Shown here: one piece after another, positions 1 to 8,529 of the stretch | Numbering within the stretch: the first letter of the stretch is position 1 | How the letters are laid out: each line of letters starts with the position of its first letter | DNA from: JBLNCE01 sp050260415 | Lineage (GTDB): Bacteria > Bacillota > UBA4882 > JAAYXC01 | NCBI GenBank assembly: GCA_050260415.1 | Contig: JBLNCE010000150.1 | Coordinates: forward strand, 9,537 to 73,536 | Length of the DNA: 64,000 bases | Direction: 5' to 3' | Made by a program: the position numbers and the translations under genes | The notes under the pieces: model-generated | Told to the model about the DNA's origin: nothing | Databases searched by the model: none | Seen by the model: the letters and a program-made list of their open reading frames with translations, nothing else

Positions 1-674
1 AACTGGCGAGAAATATTGAGAATTACTTCACGATCCCGGTCCGTCATCCGTTTCGTCAGCCCGACCATTTGCGTCAGGAATCGCCGCCAGTCCTCCACGC
101 TTTCACCTTCCAACTCAAGATCGGTCGTGTAGATCATCAACTTCTGCGGCGCATCCTCGGTGGTGGCTGTGCGTTTATCTGGTCTGCCGAGCAAATTATC
201 CAGCGACACGCCGAATTCATCCGCCAGGCGGCAGAGGATCGTGGCTTCCGGTATGGTGCCGAGCTCGTACCGCGTAATGGCGGCATAGGTAACTCCCACT
301 CTACGCGCCAGGTCGTCGCGTTCAATCCCGGCGGCCGCCCGCAACTCCTGCAGCCTGTCCGCGAATGCCCGTTCCAGATCCGGATCGCGTTGGCGGCTGG
401 GGCGCGTTCTGGCGGCGCGTTCATCGGCGAGCATCATGGCATTCGCATCGTTGGGCAGATCACGCGAGATCCGCACCAGGTCTGTCGGATCAAGCGCGAG
501 GTGCGGCGCGATCTTCCATAATGTCTCGACCCGAGGCCTGGTCCTGCTTCCGGATTCAATCCGCGAAATTTCCGCAGAATCAACCCCGGCCAGCCGCGCC
601 AATTCCCGTTGACTGAACCCACGTTCCTCCCGGCGCCGCCGTATGATAGCCGCGAGTGATTCCTCCGCCGCCAT
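1..674 (-). CDS. Phage repressor with two XRE-type HTH domains (partial, runs off the window start)
   Basis: The minus-strand frame is open from the ATG at 674 to base 1, giving 224 residues without a stop, so the C-terminus lies outside the window. An AAGGAGAG ribosome binding site sits nine bases before the ATG. Residues about 7-62 form one XRE helix-turn-helix (SQRELARLAGVDSAEISRIE) and residues about 106-163 a second (DDLARRVGVTYAAITRYELG). The gene is divergent from a Cro-like gene, with a strong promoter and repeats between them, the usual arrangement of a lysogeny repressor. Two HTH domains in one chain are unusual for a CI-type repressor. I see no LexA-like peptidase domain in the visible part. 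The repressor role is inferred from fold and position. Confidence 0.85.
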   Translation of the reverse strand, partial: MAAEESLAAIIRRRREERGFSQRELARLAGVDSAEISRIESGSRTRPRVETLWKIAPHLALDPTDLVRISRDLPNDANAMMLADERAARTRPSRQRDPDLERAFADRLQELRAAAGIERDDLARRVGVTYAAITRYELGTIPEATILCRLADEFGVSLDNLLGRPDKRTATTEDAPQKLMIYTTDLELEGESVEDWRRFLTQMVGLTKRMTDRDREVILNISRQ

Positions 675-696
675 GCCAATCACTCTCCTTTTTTTG

Positions 697-724
697 ATTA
701 TAGCAACTGATGACAACATGACAA
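697..724 (-). promoter_or_regulatory. Leftward promoter of the repressor gene
   Basis: On the minus strand a TTGTCA -35 box (719-724) is followed after 16 bases by a perfect TATAAT -10 box (697-702), 22 bases before the repressor start codon. A TGATGACA operator-like repeat (708-715) lies in the spacer, so the promoter could be autoregulated by the repressor. Confidence 0.75.
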
Positions 725-804
725 AGCCCCCTTGACAAACTTACTGATGTCATTTATGATTGTCATCATGGGAGGTGACCATTGATTGCAGAGATTTGTC
801 ATCA
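708..804. promoter_or_regulatory. Left operator cluster (TGTCATCA repeats)
   Basis: Four copies of an 8-base element occur in 97 bases: TGATGACA at 708-715, TGATGTCA at 745-752 (one mismatch), TGTCATCA at 761-768 and TGTCATCA at 797-804. They overlap both divergent promoters and the first codons of the Cro-like gene. The same element clusters again at 53078-53154. Their arrangement suggests binding sites for the repressor or the Cro-like protein; this is inference. Confidence 0.65.
732..760 (+). promoter_or_regulatory. Rightward early promoter
   Basis: A consensus TTGACA (732-737) is separated by exactly 17 bases from TATGAT (755-760, one mismatch to TATAAT). It lies 25 bases before the TTG start of the Cro-like gene and overlaps operator-like repeats. 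It probably drives the early operon. Confidence 0.8.
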
Positions 805-1049
805 ACCTCGATGAACTGCGAGCTTTGACGCGGGCGGCCAGGGTCTCGACCAGGGCCGAACTGGCCAGGGGATTCGGAATCGACCAGGCGGCGGCCACGC
901 GCATGCTTCAAGGGAAGTACCGTTCCGTCAACGCCCAGACCGCTGAACGTATGAGGTCGTTTTTTCAGAACCGCGGTCTGGATCCCACAGCACTGTTCAA
1001 GGGAGATGCGCAAAATGAACAAGCAGCATCCGCAGAGCGAGCATCCTAA
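786..1049 (+). CDS. Cro-like small HTH DNA-binding protein
   Basis: This 87-residue protein starts at TTG 786, eight bases behind a GGGAGGTG ribosome binding site and just downstream of the early promoter. Residues about 20-45 (TRAELARGFGIDQAAATRML) look like a Cro/XRE helix-turn-helix, followed by a helical C-terminus. As the first gene after the divergent promoter it occupies the place of Cro. It probably competes with the repressor for the shared operators. A frame overlap with the next gene implies co-translation. Confidence 0.7.
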   Translation: MQRFVINLDELRALTRAARVSTRAELARGFGIDQAAATRMLQGKYRSVNAQTAERMRSFFQNRGLDPTALFKGDAQNEQAASAERAS

Positions 1050-1332
1050 GCCGTTAGCCATTGCCCAAGCTCGATCGCCGCAGGATCTCCCGCTATTCCT
1101 CACGGTCCCAGAGGCGGCATCGATCCTGCGCCGCGGCACCGCATTCGTCTACCAGGCCGTGAACGAAGGCCGGTTGCCGGCGATCAGAGCCGGCCGCGGC
1201 GGCAAGATCATGATCAACCGCGACGAGCTATTCCGATGGGGGTCGAATCAGGAGACAATGGCCCCCGTTTCGCGTAATTCGCCGATGCCAACGTCCAACA
1301 CTACGAGGATACCTCGTGCGGTGCTTCAATGA
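1015..1332 (+). CDS. HTH_17/excisionase-type DNA-binding protein
   Basis: This 105-residue protein contains LTVPEAASILRRGTAFVYQA followed by RLPAIRAGRGGKIMINRDEL. That is the helix-turn-helix plus wing of the MerR-like HTH_17 (excisionase) family. The ATG at 1015 is preferred over an in-frame ATG at 1006 because GGGAG at 1001-1005 is then correctly spaced. It overlaps the Cro-like gene. It could be an excisionase or another early regulator; the sequence does not separate these. Confidence 0.65.
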   Translation: MNKQHPQSEHPKPLAIAQARSPQDLPLFLTVPEAASILRRGTAFVYQAVNEGRLPAIRAGRGGKIMINRDELFRWGSNQETMAPVSRNSPMPTSNTTRIPRAVLQ

Positions 1333-1379
1333 CAGCGCACCAACGGGTATTACGACTATTCACGAAAGGGGGTGATTAT

Positions 1380-1991
1380 GTGGCTCTGGTGTCAATCCGT
1401 GACCTGCGGCGGTTACGGGAGGGCATGGGGCTCACCAGAGAGGCGGCAGCAGAGAAATTGGGCGTCAGTGTGAGCGCACTACAACGGGCGGAAGAGGCAA
1501 ATCGAAATCCATCATGGCGGCTCATTCGCCGCGCGGCTCTCCTATACGGCGAGGTTAACGTAGACGCTCCGGAGGGAGCGTTTTGCCTCACTCACGTTTA
1601 CCGGCCGCGGATGGGGAAACGCCGTCCAACCTTGGATGAAGGCTGCGAGGCGGCACTCGTTCTTGCCAGGTTCCTTGGGCATGAACCAGTACCGAGGACT
1701 GTCATGGGGTACTTGCTCGAGGAGATCGCAGCGGAGAGCGCCGAGGCCGAACTAGCAGTAACAGGGCAGCGCAAGTCATTACTTCGGATGTTCGGGGCAC
1801 CGGCACCGGCGCCGCCCGGAGAGGGAGAAGAAAAGGTCTTTACCGAGGCGGTGCTTGATCCGCTCGGACCGATGGCCGCAGGGTTCGCGGCATACGTAAC
1901 GCAGCATCGGGATTTTGCACGAATGGCGGTGGAGAAACGAATGGCGCGGGCCTGTAGCAGAGGCGCCGCGCCGGTGGAAGTGGGGGCTTGA
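1380..1991 (+). CDS. XRE-family HTH protein with unknown C-terminal region
   Basis: The N-terminal 50 residues hold an XRE helix-turn-helix (LTREAAAEKLGVSVSALQRA). The remaining 150 residues are not recognised. They include a helical LDEGCEAALVLARFLGHEPV stretch and an Ala/Pro-rich linker. I chose GTG 1380 because AAAGGGGGTG (1365-1374) precedes it. An ATG at 1329 overlapping the previous stop codon would add 17 residues but has no clear ribosome binding site. Probably a third transcription regulator of the early region. Confidence 0.6.
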   Translation: MALVSIRDLRRLREGMGLTREAAAEKLGVSVSALQRAEEANRNPSWRLIRRAALLYGEVNVDAPEGAFCLTHVYRPRMGKRRPTLDEGCEAALVLARFLGHEPVPRTVMGYLLEEIAAESAEAELAVTGQRKSLLRMFGAPAPAPPGEGEEKVFTEAVLDPLGPMAAGFAAYVTQHRDFARMAVEKRMARACSRGAAPVEVGA

Positions 1992-2051
1992 TGGGCTGAC
2001 GGGCCTCAAGCCATCCCTAGTCAACTTTCATTATAGCACGAAAAGGAGGCA

Positions 2052-2069
2052 TGACAAAAAGTGTCATCA
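2052..2069. promoter_or_regulatory. TGACA-N5-TGTCA dyad overlapping the exonuclease gene start
   Basis: TGACA (2052-2056) and TGTCA (2062-2066) form a perfect 5-bp dyad, and TGTCATCA (2062-2069) matches the element in the two operator clusters. It lies just after the AAGGAGG ribosome binding site (2043-2049) and covers the GTG start codon. It may be an isolated operator or chance; single copies of this 8-mer also occur inside unrelated genes. Confidence 0.35.
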
Positions 2070-2948
2070 ACGTCGGCCATCGTTTTGGCCAGCACGCTCA
2101 GCGGGATGGATCGAACGACATGGCTTACGCTTCGCCGGCGGGGCATCTATGGCTCTGATGCGAGGCTGATCTGCGGTGTATACTACCGCGAATTCGACGG
2201 ACATCTCGAAACCGCGACTGATGTATGGTTGGAGAAAAGAGGTTGCACCGCGGCTCAGGAGGAAGCCGAGCTTGACCTCGATGAGAACATTGCCAGGGCT
2301 TTTAGTCTCCGTACCGGGGTCATCGTCCGGCGCCGAGGAGTGATTCTCCAGCATCCGGAGCATCCGTTCATGCTGGCGGATCTTAACCGGGTGACCCACG
2401 AAGCGGCCGATGGGATCGGCGTGCTGGTGGTAATGTCCGGCGGCCTGGAGTTGCTACGGAACTGGGAGCAGGTGCAAGAGGCTTTCCGGATCCATGCCCT
2501 GCACGATATGGCCGTAACCGGATACACATATGCACACCTCGCCGCCCTCGTGCCTGGGAATCACGGGCTTGAGTTACGCCTGGCGCGCGTGGTTCGGGAC
2601 GAGCGGGCAATCTCTTGCCTGATCGAAATCGAGCGTGAATTCTGGGAGAATAACGTCCAGACGAACACTCCCCCAGTCGGCAACACGCAGGCCACAGCGA
2701 AGCTTCTGGCCACTCTCTATCCGGAATCACGTTCGATGGTGGTCGAGTTGCCACCGAGCGCCCGCGAGTTCTTCGAAGGGTACGACCGCGCCGATCAGGT
2801 GGTTCGCGAAGCCGAAGAGCACCGCGAGCATTATGCAAATCTGCTCAAAGGGATGCTCATGGATGCTGAGGCCGGCGTGCTTGACGAGTACAAAGCCGTA
2901 TGGCGAACCACCGATGGACGGCGGCAGTTCAGCGTGATCAAGAATTAA
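2061..2948 (+). CDS. YqaJ-type viral recombinase (lambda-exonuclease-like nuclease)
   Basis: The N-terminus has the YqaJ signature DRTTWLTLRRRGIYGSDA, the usual opening of the PD-(D/E)XK lambda-exonuclease superfamily. The ELDLDENIARAF and LQHPEHPFMLADLNR segments follow in the expected order. Residues MSGGLELLRNWEQVQ and the mid region would complete the nuclease core. The 295-residue length fits the family. Such enzymes resect dsDNA ends for single-strand annealing. The GTG start is 11 bases after AAGGAGG. It begins a recombination block with the next two genes. The family is fairly certain; the catalytic residues are partly inferred. Confidence 0.75.
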   Translation: MSSTSAIVLASTLSGMDRTTWLTLRRRGIYGSDARLICGVYYREFDGHLETATDVWLEKRGCTAAQEEAELDLDENIARAFSLRTGVIVRRRGVILQHPEHPFMLADLNRVTHEAADGIGVLVVMSGGLELLRNWEQVQEAFRIHALHDMAVTGYTYAHLAALVPGNHGLELRLARVVRDERAISCLIEIEREFWENNVQTNTPPVGNTQATAKLLATLYPESRSMVVELPPSAREFFEGYDRADQVVREAEEHREHYANLLKGMLMDAEAGVLDEYKAVWRTTDGRRQFSVIKN

Positions 2949-2963
2949 CGAGGAGGAATTGGA

Positions 2964-4001
2964 TTGGCCAGTAATACGATTACGGCCGCCGACGTAGCGC
3001 GACTTGAGACTCAGTTGGCCTCGCTCAAGCGCCAGGACATCGCCATGCTCGGCGACGGCCAGGTGTTCATTCGGCGGCTTCCGAACGGTGGGCAGATCCG
3101 GGCCGTCAAGGGCGCCATCGTGCTCAGGGAGCATAACGGTGAGATCGCCGGGATCCAAGGCAAATGGATGACCACTTCCAAAGGGTTCAACTCCCTGAAT
3201 CAAATCGCCGGGCTCTCCATCATCACCCCTGAAAGATTGGTCCTGCCCAGCGGGGAGACCGTGGTCAACCCATACCCGCTGCAGGATCCGGAGAGCGGAT
3301 CGATAGCCAAGGTCTGGGTGAGGAAGCTTGCAATCGGCTACGGTCCAACCGGCAATCTGGTCGTCACCAGCGCCACGCTGCTCTACGACATCAAGATATA
3401 CTTCATCCAGGACGTGCTCAAGAAGGTCAACAAGAGCAAGGATGCGGGCCGGGTGTGCCTGGAAAGCCAACTCACGGACAATGAGAAAGCCTCCGGCCTG
3501 TTCCTGCGTATCGACGGGCAGATGGGCATCTGGGCGAACTACTGTCACAGCGAGATCCTGACGGCCATGGAGACCTTCGTCAACAAGAAGCTCTTCGCCG
3601 AACGAAATGCCCAGAGCATTGCCGAACGGCTGGTCATGGCCAAGCACCCGGCTTTGGCGCATGCCGCCTATGTCGATGTGACCGGGCCGGATAGAAACCA
3701 TGCGACCCGTGTCCCGGTGGTCGGATTCGTGAACGACCTGACCCGTGAGCAGATGATGGACATCACTGCACAAGCTGAACGTGGAGACATCGAGATTCAG
3801 GTCGGCGGCCAGAAGGCTCAAGTCGTCGAGATCACGGGCGCCGCCTCGATGGAGGACATCGAGACCGAGAAAGACGCCGAAGAGGAGACAGCCACCAATA
3901 CCACCACCGAACACTCGTCCCATGCTGAGACCGGCAACTCAAGCGGGCCATCGGGCGCTGCCCACAAATCGCTCTTTGATGTCGGAGGTGAACGGCTTTG
4001 A
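2964..4001 (+). CDS. Conserved phage protein of unknown function in the recombination block
   Basis: This 345-residue protein starts at TTG 2964, seven bases after AGGAGG. I do not recognise its family. The core contains VWVRKLAIGYGPTGNLVVTS and IYFIQDVLKKVNKSKD. The C-terminal 70 residues are acidic and low complexity, rich in Glu, Thr and Ser, as in many ssDNA-binding or annealing proteins. It lies between a YqaJ nuclease and an SbcC-like ATPase, the slot usually held by a RecT-type annealing protein. That role is only a positional guess because I cannot see RecT motifs. Its stop overlaps the next start. Confidence 0.6.
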   Translation: MASNTITAADVARLETQLASLKRQDIAMLGDGQVFIRRLPNGGQIRAVKGAIVLREHNGEIAGIQGKWMTTSKGFNSLNQIAGLSIITPERLVLPSGETVVNPYPLQDPESGSIAKVWVRKLAIGYGPTGNLVVTSATLLYDIKIYFIQDVLKKVNKSKDAGRVCLESQLTDNEKASGLFLRIDGQMGIWANYCHSEILTAMETFVNKKLFAERNAQSIAERLVMAKHPALAHAAYVDVTGPDRNHATRVPVVGFVNDLTREQMMDITAQAERGDIEIQVGGQKAQVVEITGAASMEDIETEKDAEEETATNTTTEHSSHAETGNSSGPSGAAHKSLFDVGGERL

Positions 4002-6175
4002 TTGATGCGATTTATTACAGGAACCTCAAAGGCCAAACTTGCGCTCAGCAGCTCACCGGCCGTGACATCTTCATCGGGCCGAATGGATCCGGGAAGACCT
4101 CCCGGATCCAGGCCCTCGGCCTCTCCATGCTCGGCTACGTGCCGGGCAACGGCAAGACGGAGGCCGAGACATTCAAGTTGGCCACGGGCCAGGTTATGTC
4201 GGTTGGTTTGCATACTTCCGATCAGTTCGGATTCGAGCGCCAGTTCGTCAAGAATGAGGACTACAACCGCAAGACCGGCGAACGGACGGTCAAGATCACC
4301 CAATCCATCCAGGTCTTTCCCGGCCGGGGCGAGGCAAACGACACCCAGCGGAAGGCGCGGATCGCCGAGGAGGTCGGAAGCTTCCCGGTCATGCTCGACT
4401 TCAACGAGTTTCTCGCTCTCTCTGATGCCAAGCGGCGCGCCTTCTGGTACGGCCTCTCGCCGATCATGGCGTCTGAGTGGAGCAAGGACCGGATTCGGGA
4501 ATACCTGGCCGAGCATCTCCTTACTCCCGAACTGCAACAAAATAACCCGGAGCACTACCAGGTCATGCAGGAACTGATCGCCGAGGCCATGGCACAATTC
4601 CCGGCCGGCTACAGCGTCAGCGACGGCCTCCAGGCCATGATTGACTGGGTAACCCCCAAGCTCAAAACCGAGAAGGGCAAGAAGCAGGATGCCCAGGGCG
4701 CAGTGCGTCAACTGGCCGAACTCAAGAACAAGCTGGAGGAGACCGACCGGAACATCGAGGCCGAACGGGCCGAGTTGGAGAAACTCCGGCAGAAACTGGT
4801 CGAGGTTGAGAAGCAGATCTCCAGGGACACAGAAAAGAAGCGGATCTTCGACGAACGCAATCGCCGGATCGAGGAGTTGCGTAACATCATCGCCAGATTG
4901 GAAGCGCCAGAGAAGCCGGCGCAGGAGGAATCGGCGCCTGCACAAGAGGAGACAGTTAGTCTGGCGGACCTGGACAAGCAGCTTGCCGATCTTCGCGCGC
5001 AACTGGTCACTGTCGACTCATCGGCCGTTGATACGCTCGAAGCGAGGCAGACAGAGATCGCCGCGGCCGTCGAGCCTCTCAACAAGCGCAGGGAGGAACT
5101 CGCGGGGAAGCTCACCCAGAACCGGGCGGGCTTAGCCACGTTGGAGGAATCCCTCAAGACCATCAACGGGCTCAATGGGGTCTGTGTCATCGACAAGCGG
5201 ATCGGCTGTGACAAGGACTTCACCAAGTATCGCGCTTGGGTTGAAAAGAAGCGGGTAGAGGCCTCGGCGGAAATCGCCCGGCTCCAAACCGAACTCAATG
5301 GCGCGATCAAAGAACTCAACGCCCTCCTAGATGAGGAACGACAGAACAAGGAAACCATCCGCCAGTTGCTCGAGGAAGGGAAGAACGCCAACAAGCGAAA
5401 CAGCGAACTCAATGAGCAGATCGCCGAACTGGAGCGCAAACGAAACGAGATCCTCACGGCTGACGATCGGCGTCAAGGCCAGATCAAACTCCATCGCGAC
5501 GAACTCACCCGACTCATGAACGAGCCGGCAGACCCCATCGCCCCGTTGGATATTCTGGAAAAGCAGGCCGAGGGCTTCCGGACCAGGATTGAGGTGCTCA
5601 CCGCCTCGGTCGAGGAGAAGACAAAGGCGCGGCAGACCCTCGTCTTGATGCAGCAGTCAATGCTAGAAAACAAGACTGCCGAACTCAAGGCCGCCTGCCT
5701 GAAGAGCATCTCCGAATCACTTGGCCCCAAGGGCATCCAGGGCGAGCTTGTCAAGGAAGTTCTTGGCCCGATCAAGGATGACATCCAGGCGAACTTGCGA
5801 ACCATGGGCTTCGATCGCGAACCGTTCTTCGAAACCGAAAGCGACACGGGCAAGGAGATCTTCCAGTTCGGGTGGATTAACGAGAAGGGCCATCGGGTCA
5901 ACTTCGACGCCTTGTCCGCAGGCGAGCAGACAATTTTTTTGGCTGCGATGATGACAACCATCATCAGCCGAGCCAATCCCAAATTGAAACTGCTCGTCAT
6001 CGATAACCTGAACCACCTGGATCGCCAGAATCTGCAGCTTGCGCTGAATGGGCTGGGGCGCATCTCTGGCCTGGATAATATCGTGCTGGCCGGTGCAATC
6101 GAGTTCCCGTTCGAGGCGGACGGGTGGAAAGTGTGGTTGCTCCGGCCCGAGAAGGAGGCGAGCGAGGTTGCCTGA
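3998..6175 (+). CDS. SbcC/Rad50-like AAA ATPase
   Basis: This 725-residue protein has a Walker A motif GPNGSGKTS at residues 27-35. Long heptad-rich coiled coils follow from about 235 to 550, interrupted by a Cys pair (CVIDKRIGC) where a zinc hook would lie. The C-terminus carries an ABC signature (LSAGEQTIFLAA) and a Walker B (LLVIDNLNHLD). This is the architecture of SMC/Rad50/SbcC proteins, which tether or process DNA ends. TTG 3998 lies seven bases after GGAGGTG and overlaps the upstream stop. No separate SbcD-like nuclease is visible; the YqaJ protein may be its partner. Confidence 0.85.
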   Translation: MIDAIYYRNLKGQTCAQQLTGRDIFIGPNGSGKTSRIQALGLSMLGYVPGNGKTEAETFKLATGQVMSVGLHTSDQFGFERQFVKNEDYNRKTGERTVKITQSIQVFPGRGEANDTQRKARIAEEVGSFPVMLDFNEFLALSDAKRRAFWYGLSPIMASEWSKDRIREYLAEHLLTPELQQNNPEHYQVMQELIAEAMAQFPAGYSVSDGLQAMIDWVTPKLKTEKGKKQDAQGAVRQLAELKNKLEETDRNIEAERAELEKLRQKLVEVEKQISRDTEKKRIFDERNRRIEELRNIIARLEAPEKPAQEESAPAQEETVSLADLDKQLADLRAQLVTVDSSAVDTLEARQTEIAAAVEPLNKRREELAGKLTQNRAGLATLEESLKTINGLNGVCVIDKRIGCDKDFTKYRAWVEKKRVEASAEIARLQTELNGAIKELNALLDEERQNKETIRQLLEEGKNANKRNSELNEQIAELERKRNEILTADDRRQGQIKLHRDELTRLMNEPADPIAPLDILEKQAEGFRTRIEVLTASVEEKTKARQTLVLMQQSMLENKTAELKAACLKSISESLGPKGIQGELVKEVLGPIKDDIQANLRTMGFDREPFFETESDTGKEIFQFGWINEKGHRVNFDALSAGEQTIFLAAMMTTIISRANPKLKLLVIDNLNHLDRQNLQLALNGLGRISGLDNIVLAGAIEFPFEADGWKVWLLRPEKEASEVA

Positions 6176-6326
6176 GTTGCTCAAGTGCGGCGTCCCCGAC
6201 TGCAGCCGGGAGGAACCAGTGCTCTACAGCTACTACTGTCCCGACATCGCGCCAAGATCGATGGGGATCTCCATCTGCTCCGTCTGTCTCAAGGAGCGCA
6301 AGGACAAGGAGGCCGGCAAGAAATGA
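6168..6326 (+). CDS. Small Cys-rich (zinc-ribbon-like) protein
   Basis: This 52-residue protein starts at TTG 6168, nine bases after AAGGAGG at 6152-6158, inside the end of the ATPase gene. Cysteines appear in CGVPDC, a central YYCP and a C-terminal CSVC, suggesting a zinc-binding fold. The stop overlaps the helicase ATG (ATGA), which ties it to the same operon. The function is unknown. Confidence 0.6.
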   Translation: MPELLKCGVPDCSREEPVLYSYYCPDIAPRSMGISICSVCLKERKDKEAGKK

Positions 6327-8182
6327 ACCTCCTTGACGGTCTGAATGATGCCCAGCGGGCGGCGGTGGTCTCCACCGCCCCCGTCCTCCTCTGTCTGGCC
6401 GGCGCCGGGAGCGGGAAGACGACAGTCCTCACCCGTCGCGTGGCCTACTTGCATCAGACACAGCGGATCGGCACGTCGAACATGCTTTGCTTGACCTTCA
6501 CGCGCTTGGCGGGGAAGGAAATGAAGGAGCGCATCATGCGCCTGGTCGGGGAGCAGGAGGGCAAAAAGCTCTTTTGCAACACGTTCCATGCGTTCAGTGT
6601 TGCCGTCTTGCGCGACTGGGGCAAGCGGATCGGCATCGAGCCGAACTTCAGCATCTACGACCCCGAGGATCGGGAGTCTATCCTCGGCGGAATTATCGCC
6701 GACTTCGGCGGCCGGACCACTCTGAAGAAGGTCCTGGACCGGTTCGAGCATTGCCAAGACGTAAACGAGGAACGCGCCAAGTTTCCCGAAGAATGCCGTG
6801 TGCTTGAGGAATACGGGTATCGCTTACGCCAGAACAATGCCGTGGACCTGGACCGGCTCATCGACCTTGTAAACAAGCTTTGGACCCAGCACCCCGACGT
6901 GCTCCAGCACTACAAGCGCACCTACACCCACGTCTTCGTGGACGAATTTCAGGACACGAACGACGAACAGATGCGGCTCCTGGAGCTGCTTCATCCCGAC
7001 AATATCTTCTTCGTCGGCGACGATTACCAGGCCATCTATGGATGGCGCGGCGCCCGGGTGGAGTTCATCATCGAGCTGCCGGCGTACCGGCCGGACTGTG
7101 AAGTCGTCAAGTTGGAGGACAACTACAGGAGCACCCATCCGATCGTGGCCGCGGCCAACGCCGTGATCGGCCACAACGCGCACCAGACGTCCAAAACGCT
7201 TAGGGCCCATCGTGATGGACAACCGGTCTCGGTCAAGGTGCTACCAGACGTAGCGGAAGAGGCCGGGCAAATCATCCGCGACATTCGCGATCTACATGGC
7301 AGTGGCGATGTTGCCTCGTACCGTGATATCGCCGTCTTGGCCCGGACAAATGCGCATGTTGAACGGCTCAGATGGTATCTAGACATGGCTTACATCCCGA
7401 CAACCTTAGTCTCCGAAGGTGATGACCCGTTCAAGAAGCCGGATATAAAGGGCCTCATGGCGTGGATGGACATCATGACGAACAACCGTGACTCCGTTAA
7501 CCTGCAACGGGCTCTGGCCTTCCCGCAAGAGTTCATCCCCTATATCGCATTCCAGCAGATCAAGCTCGACGCCTTGCGGCGGGAAGTCTCGGTCCTGGAC
7601 GCCGTGTTCGACTCGGCTCTCGCGAGCAAGTTCCGTGAAGTCGCGGGGCGGATCGGGGAGCGCCTGAAGTCGTGCGAACAGGGCACGGCCTCCGAGTTGC
7701 TCGGCATCCTCATCGACGAGCTCGGCGTCAGGAAAATGTACGAGGAGAAAGGGCTCACGAACCGTATGCAGGACGCGAACCGCGCCTATGCCGCAATGCT
7801 CCGCTGGGAGGATTCAAAGCGGGTGCTCGGCGAGGAATGCGGGGTCCGGGCGTTCCTGAAGTGGCTCCGGTACCGCGATGTCCAGGAGAAACTGATTCAG
7901 GAGCACCAGGACGCCGTACGGCTCATGACCGTACACGCCGCCAAGGGGTTGGAGTTCCCGGCGGTGTTCGTGGCCGGCGTGGCCGATGGAGTGTTCCCGT
8001 CGAAACGGGCTTTGGACATCGAGGAGGAGCGGCGCCTGTTCTATGTGGCGCTCACGCGCGCGAAGGACTACCTGACCGTCACCTGTCCGCAGACTGTCGA
8101 GGGGTGGGGCGGGAAGCCATTGGTGGCGGGGCAGAGTAAGTTCCTTGCTGAGATGGGGGTGTCGCATGGTGCATGTTCCTGA
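6323..8182 (+). CDS. UvrD/PcrA/Rep-family superfamily 1 DNA helicase
   Basis: This 619-residue protein shows the SF1A motifs in order: the Q motif (LNDAQRAAV), Walker A AGAGSGKTT, motif II VDEFQDTND, motif III GDDYQAIYGWRGA, motif IV (NYRST), motif V TVHAAKGLEF and motif VI RRLFYVALTRAKD. It is shorter than PcrA (about 720 residues) and lacks much of the C-terminal tail. ATG 6323 is ten bases after AAGGAGG and overlaps the preceding stop. It probably works with the nuclease and the SbcC-like ATPase in phage recombination or replication restart. Confidence 0.93.
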   Translation: MNLLDGLNDAQRAAVVSTAPVLLCLAGAGSGKTTVLTRRVAYLHQTQRIGTSNMLCLTFTRLAGKEMKERIMRLVGEQEGKKLFCNTFHAFSVAVLRDWGKRIGIEPNFSIYDPEDRESILGGIIADFGGRTTLKKVLDRFEHCQDVNEERAKFPEECRVLEEYGYRLRQNNAVDLDRLIDLVNKLWTQHPDVLQHYKRTYTHVFVDEFQDTNDEQMRLLELLHPDNIFFVGDDYQAIYGWRGARVEFIIELPAYRPDCEVVKLEDNYRSTHPIVAAANAVIGHNAHQTSKTLRAHRDGQPVSVKVLPDVAEEAGQIIRDIRDLHGSGDVASYRDIAVLARTNAHVERLRWYLDMAYIPTTLVSEGDDPFKKPDIKGLMAWMDIMTNNRDSVNLQRALAFPQEFIPYIAFQQIKLDALRREVSVLDAVFDSALASKFREVAGRIGERLKSCEQGTASELLGILIDELGVRKMYEEKGLTNRMQDANRAYAAMLRWEDSKRVLGEECGVRAFLKWLRYRDVQEKLIQEHQDAVRLMTVHAAKGLEFPAVFVAGVADGVFPSKRALDIEEERRLFYVALTRAKDYLTVTCPQTVEGWGGKPLVAGQSKFLAEMGVSHGACS

Positions 8183-8285
8183 TGCTCGTATCAATCCACC
8201 GGAACCTCTTTCCCTCTGTATGGGCGACTGCAGCCGGTGTTCATCGGATCGTCAAGTAACCACGGCACGAAGATGGGGTGAATAA
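8166..8285 (+). CDS. Tiny Cys-containing protein
   Basis: This 39-residue frame starts at ATG 8166 behind a GGGGGTG ribosome binding site and overlaps the helicase C-terminus. It contains CMGDCSRC, a compact Cys cluster of the kind seen in small zinc-binding phage proteins. The next gene begins five bases after its stop. Coding status rests on the ribosome binding site, the overlap and the Cys pattern only. Confidence 0.4.
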   Translation: MVHVPDARINPPEPLSLCMGDCSRCSSDRQVTTARRWGE

Positions 8286-8289
8286 CTTC

Positions 8290-8529
8290 GTGAGCGAACA
8301 GGTCAAATACCAGCCCCGCTGGGTGCAATACTGCCGAGTTCATCGAAAGCCGCTCGATTGCAAAGAGCCCAACCTGCCTTTCATGCTGTGGATTCAGTCG
8401 AAGTGGCGGGAGTGGGCGGCAGAAAAAGGCTTGCCCGCCAAGGCCTTGCATCACATCACGGCTGAGATGCATCGGGAGTTTGACGCGTGGCTTGAGAAAT
8501 TGCCGGAAGAGAGGGATGGGAATGGTTGA
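8290..8529 (+). CDS. Hypothetical phage protein
   Basis: This 79-residue protein is rich in Trp and basic residues (PRWVQYCRVHRK, WIQSKWREWAAEKG). I chose GTG 8290, nine bases after GGGGTG, over an in-frame GTG at 8278 that has no ribosome binding site. The helical C-terminus ends in acidic residues. No family is recognised. It lies in a run of tiny early genes. Confidence 0.5.
   Translation: MSEQVKYQPRWVQYCRVHRKPLDCKEPNLPFMLWIQSKWREWAAEKGLPAKALHHITAEMHREFDAWLEKLPEERDGNG

Noticed and set aside
2727..5002. Two long minus-strand frames opposite the recombination genes
   Set aside because: They are shadows of the plus-strand genes, lack ribosome binding sites and show no protein family.
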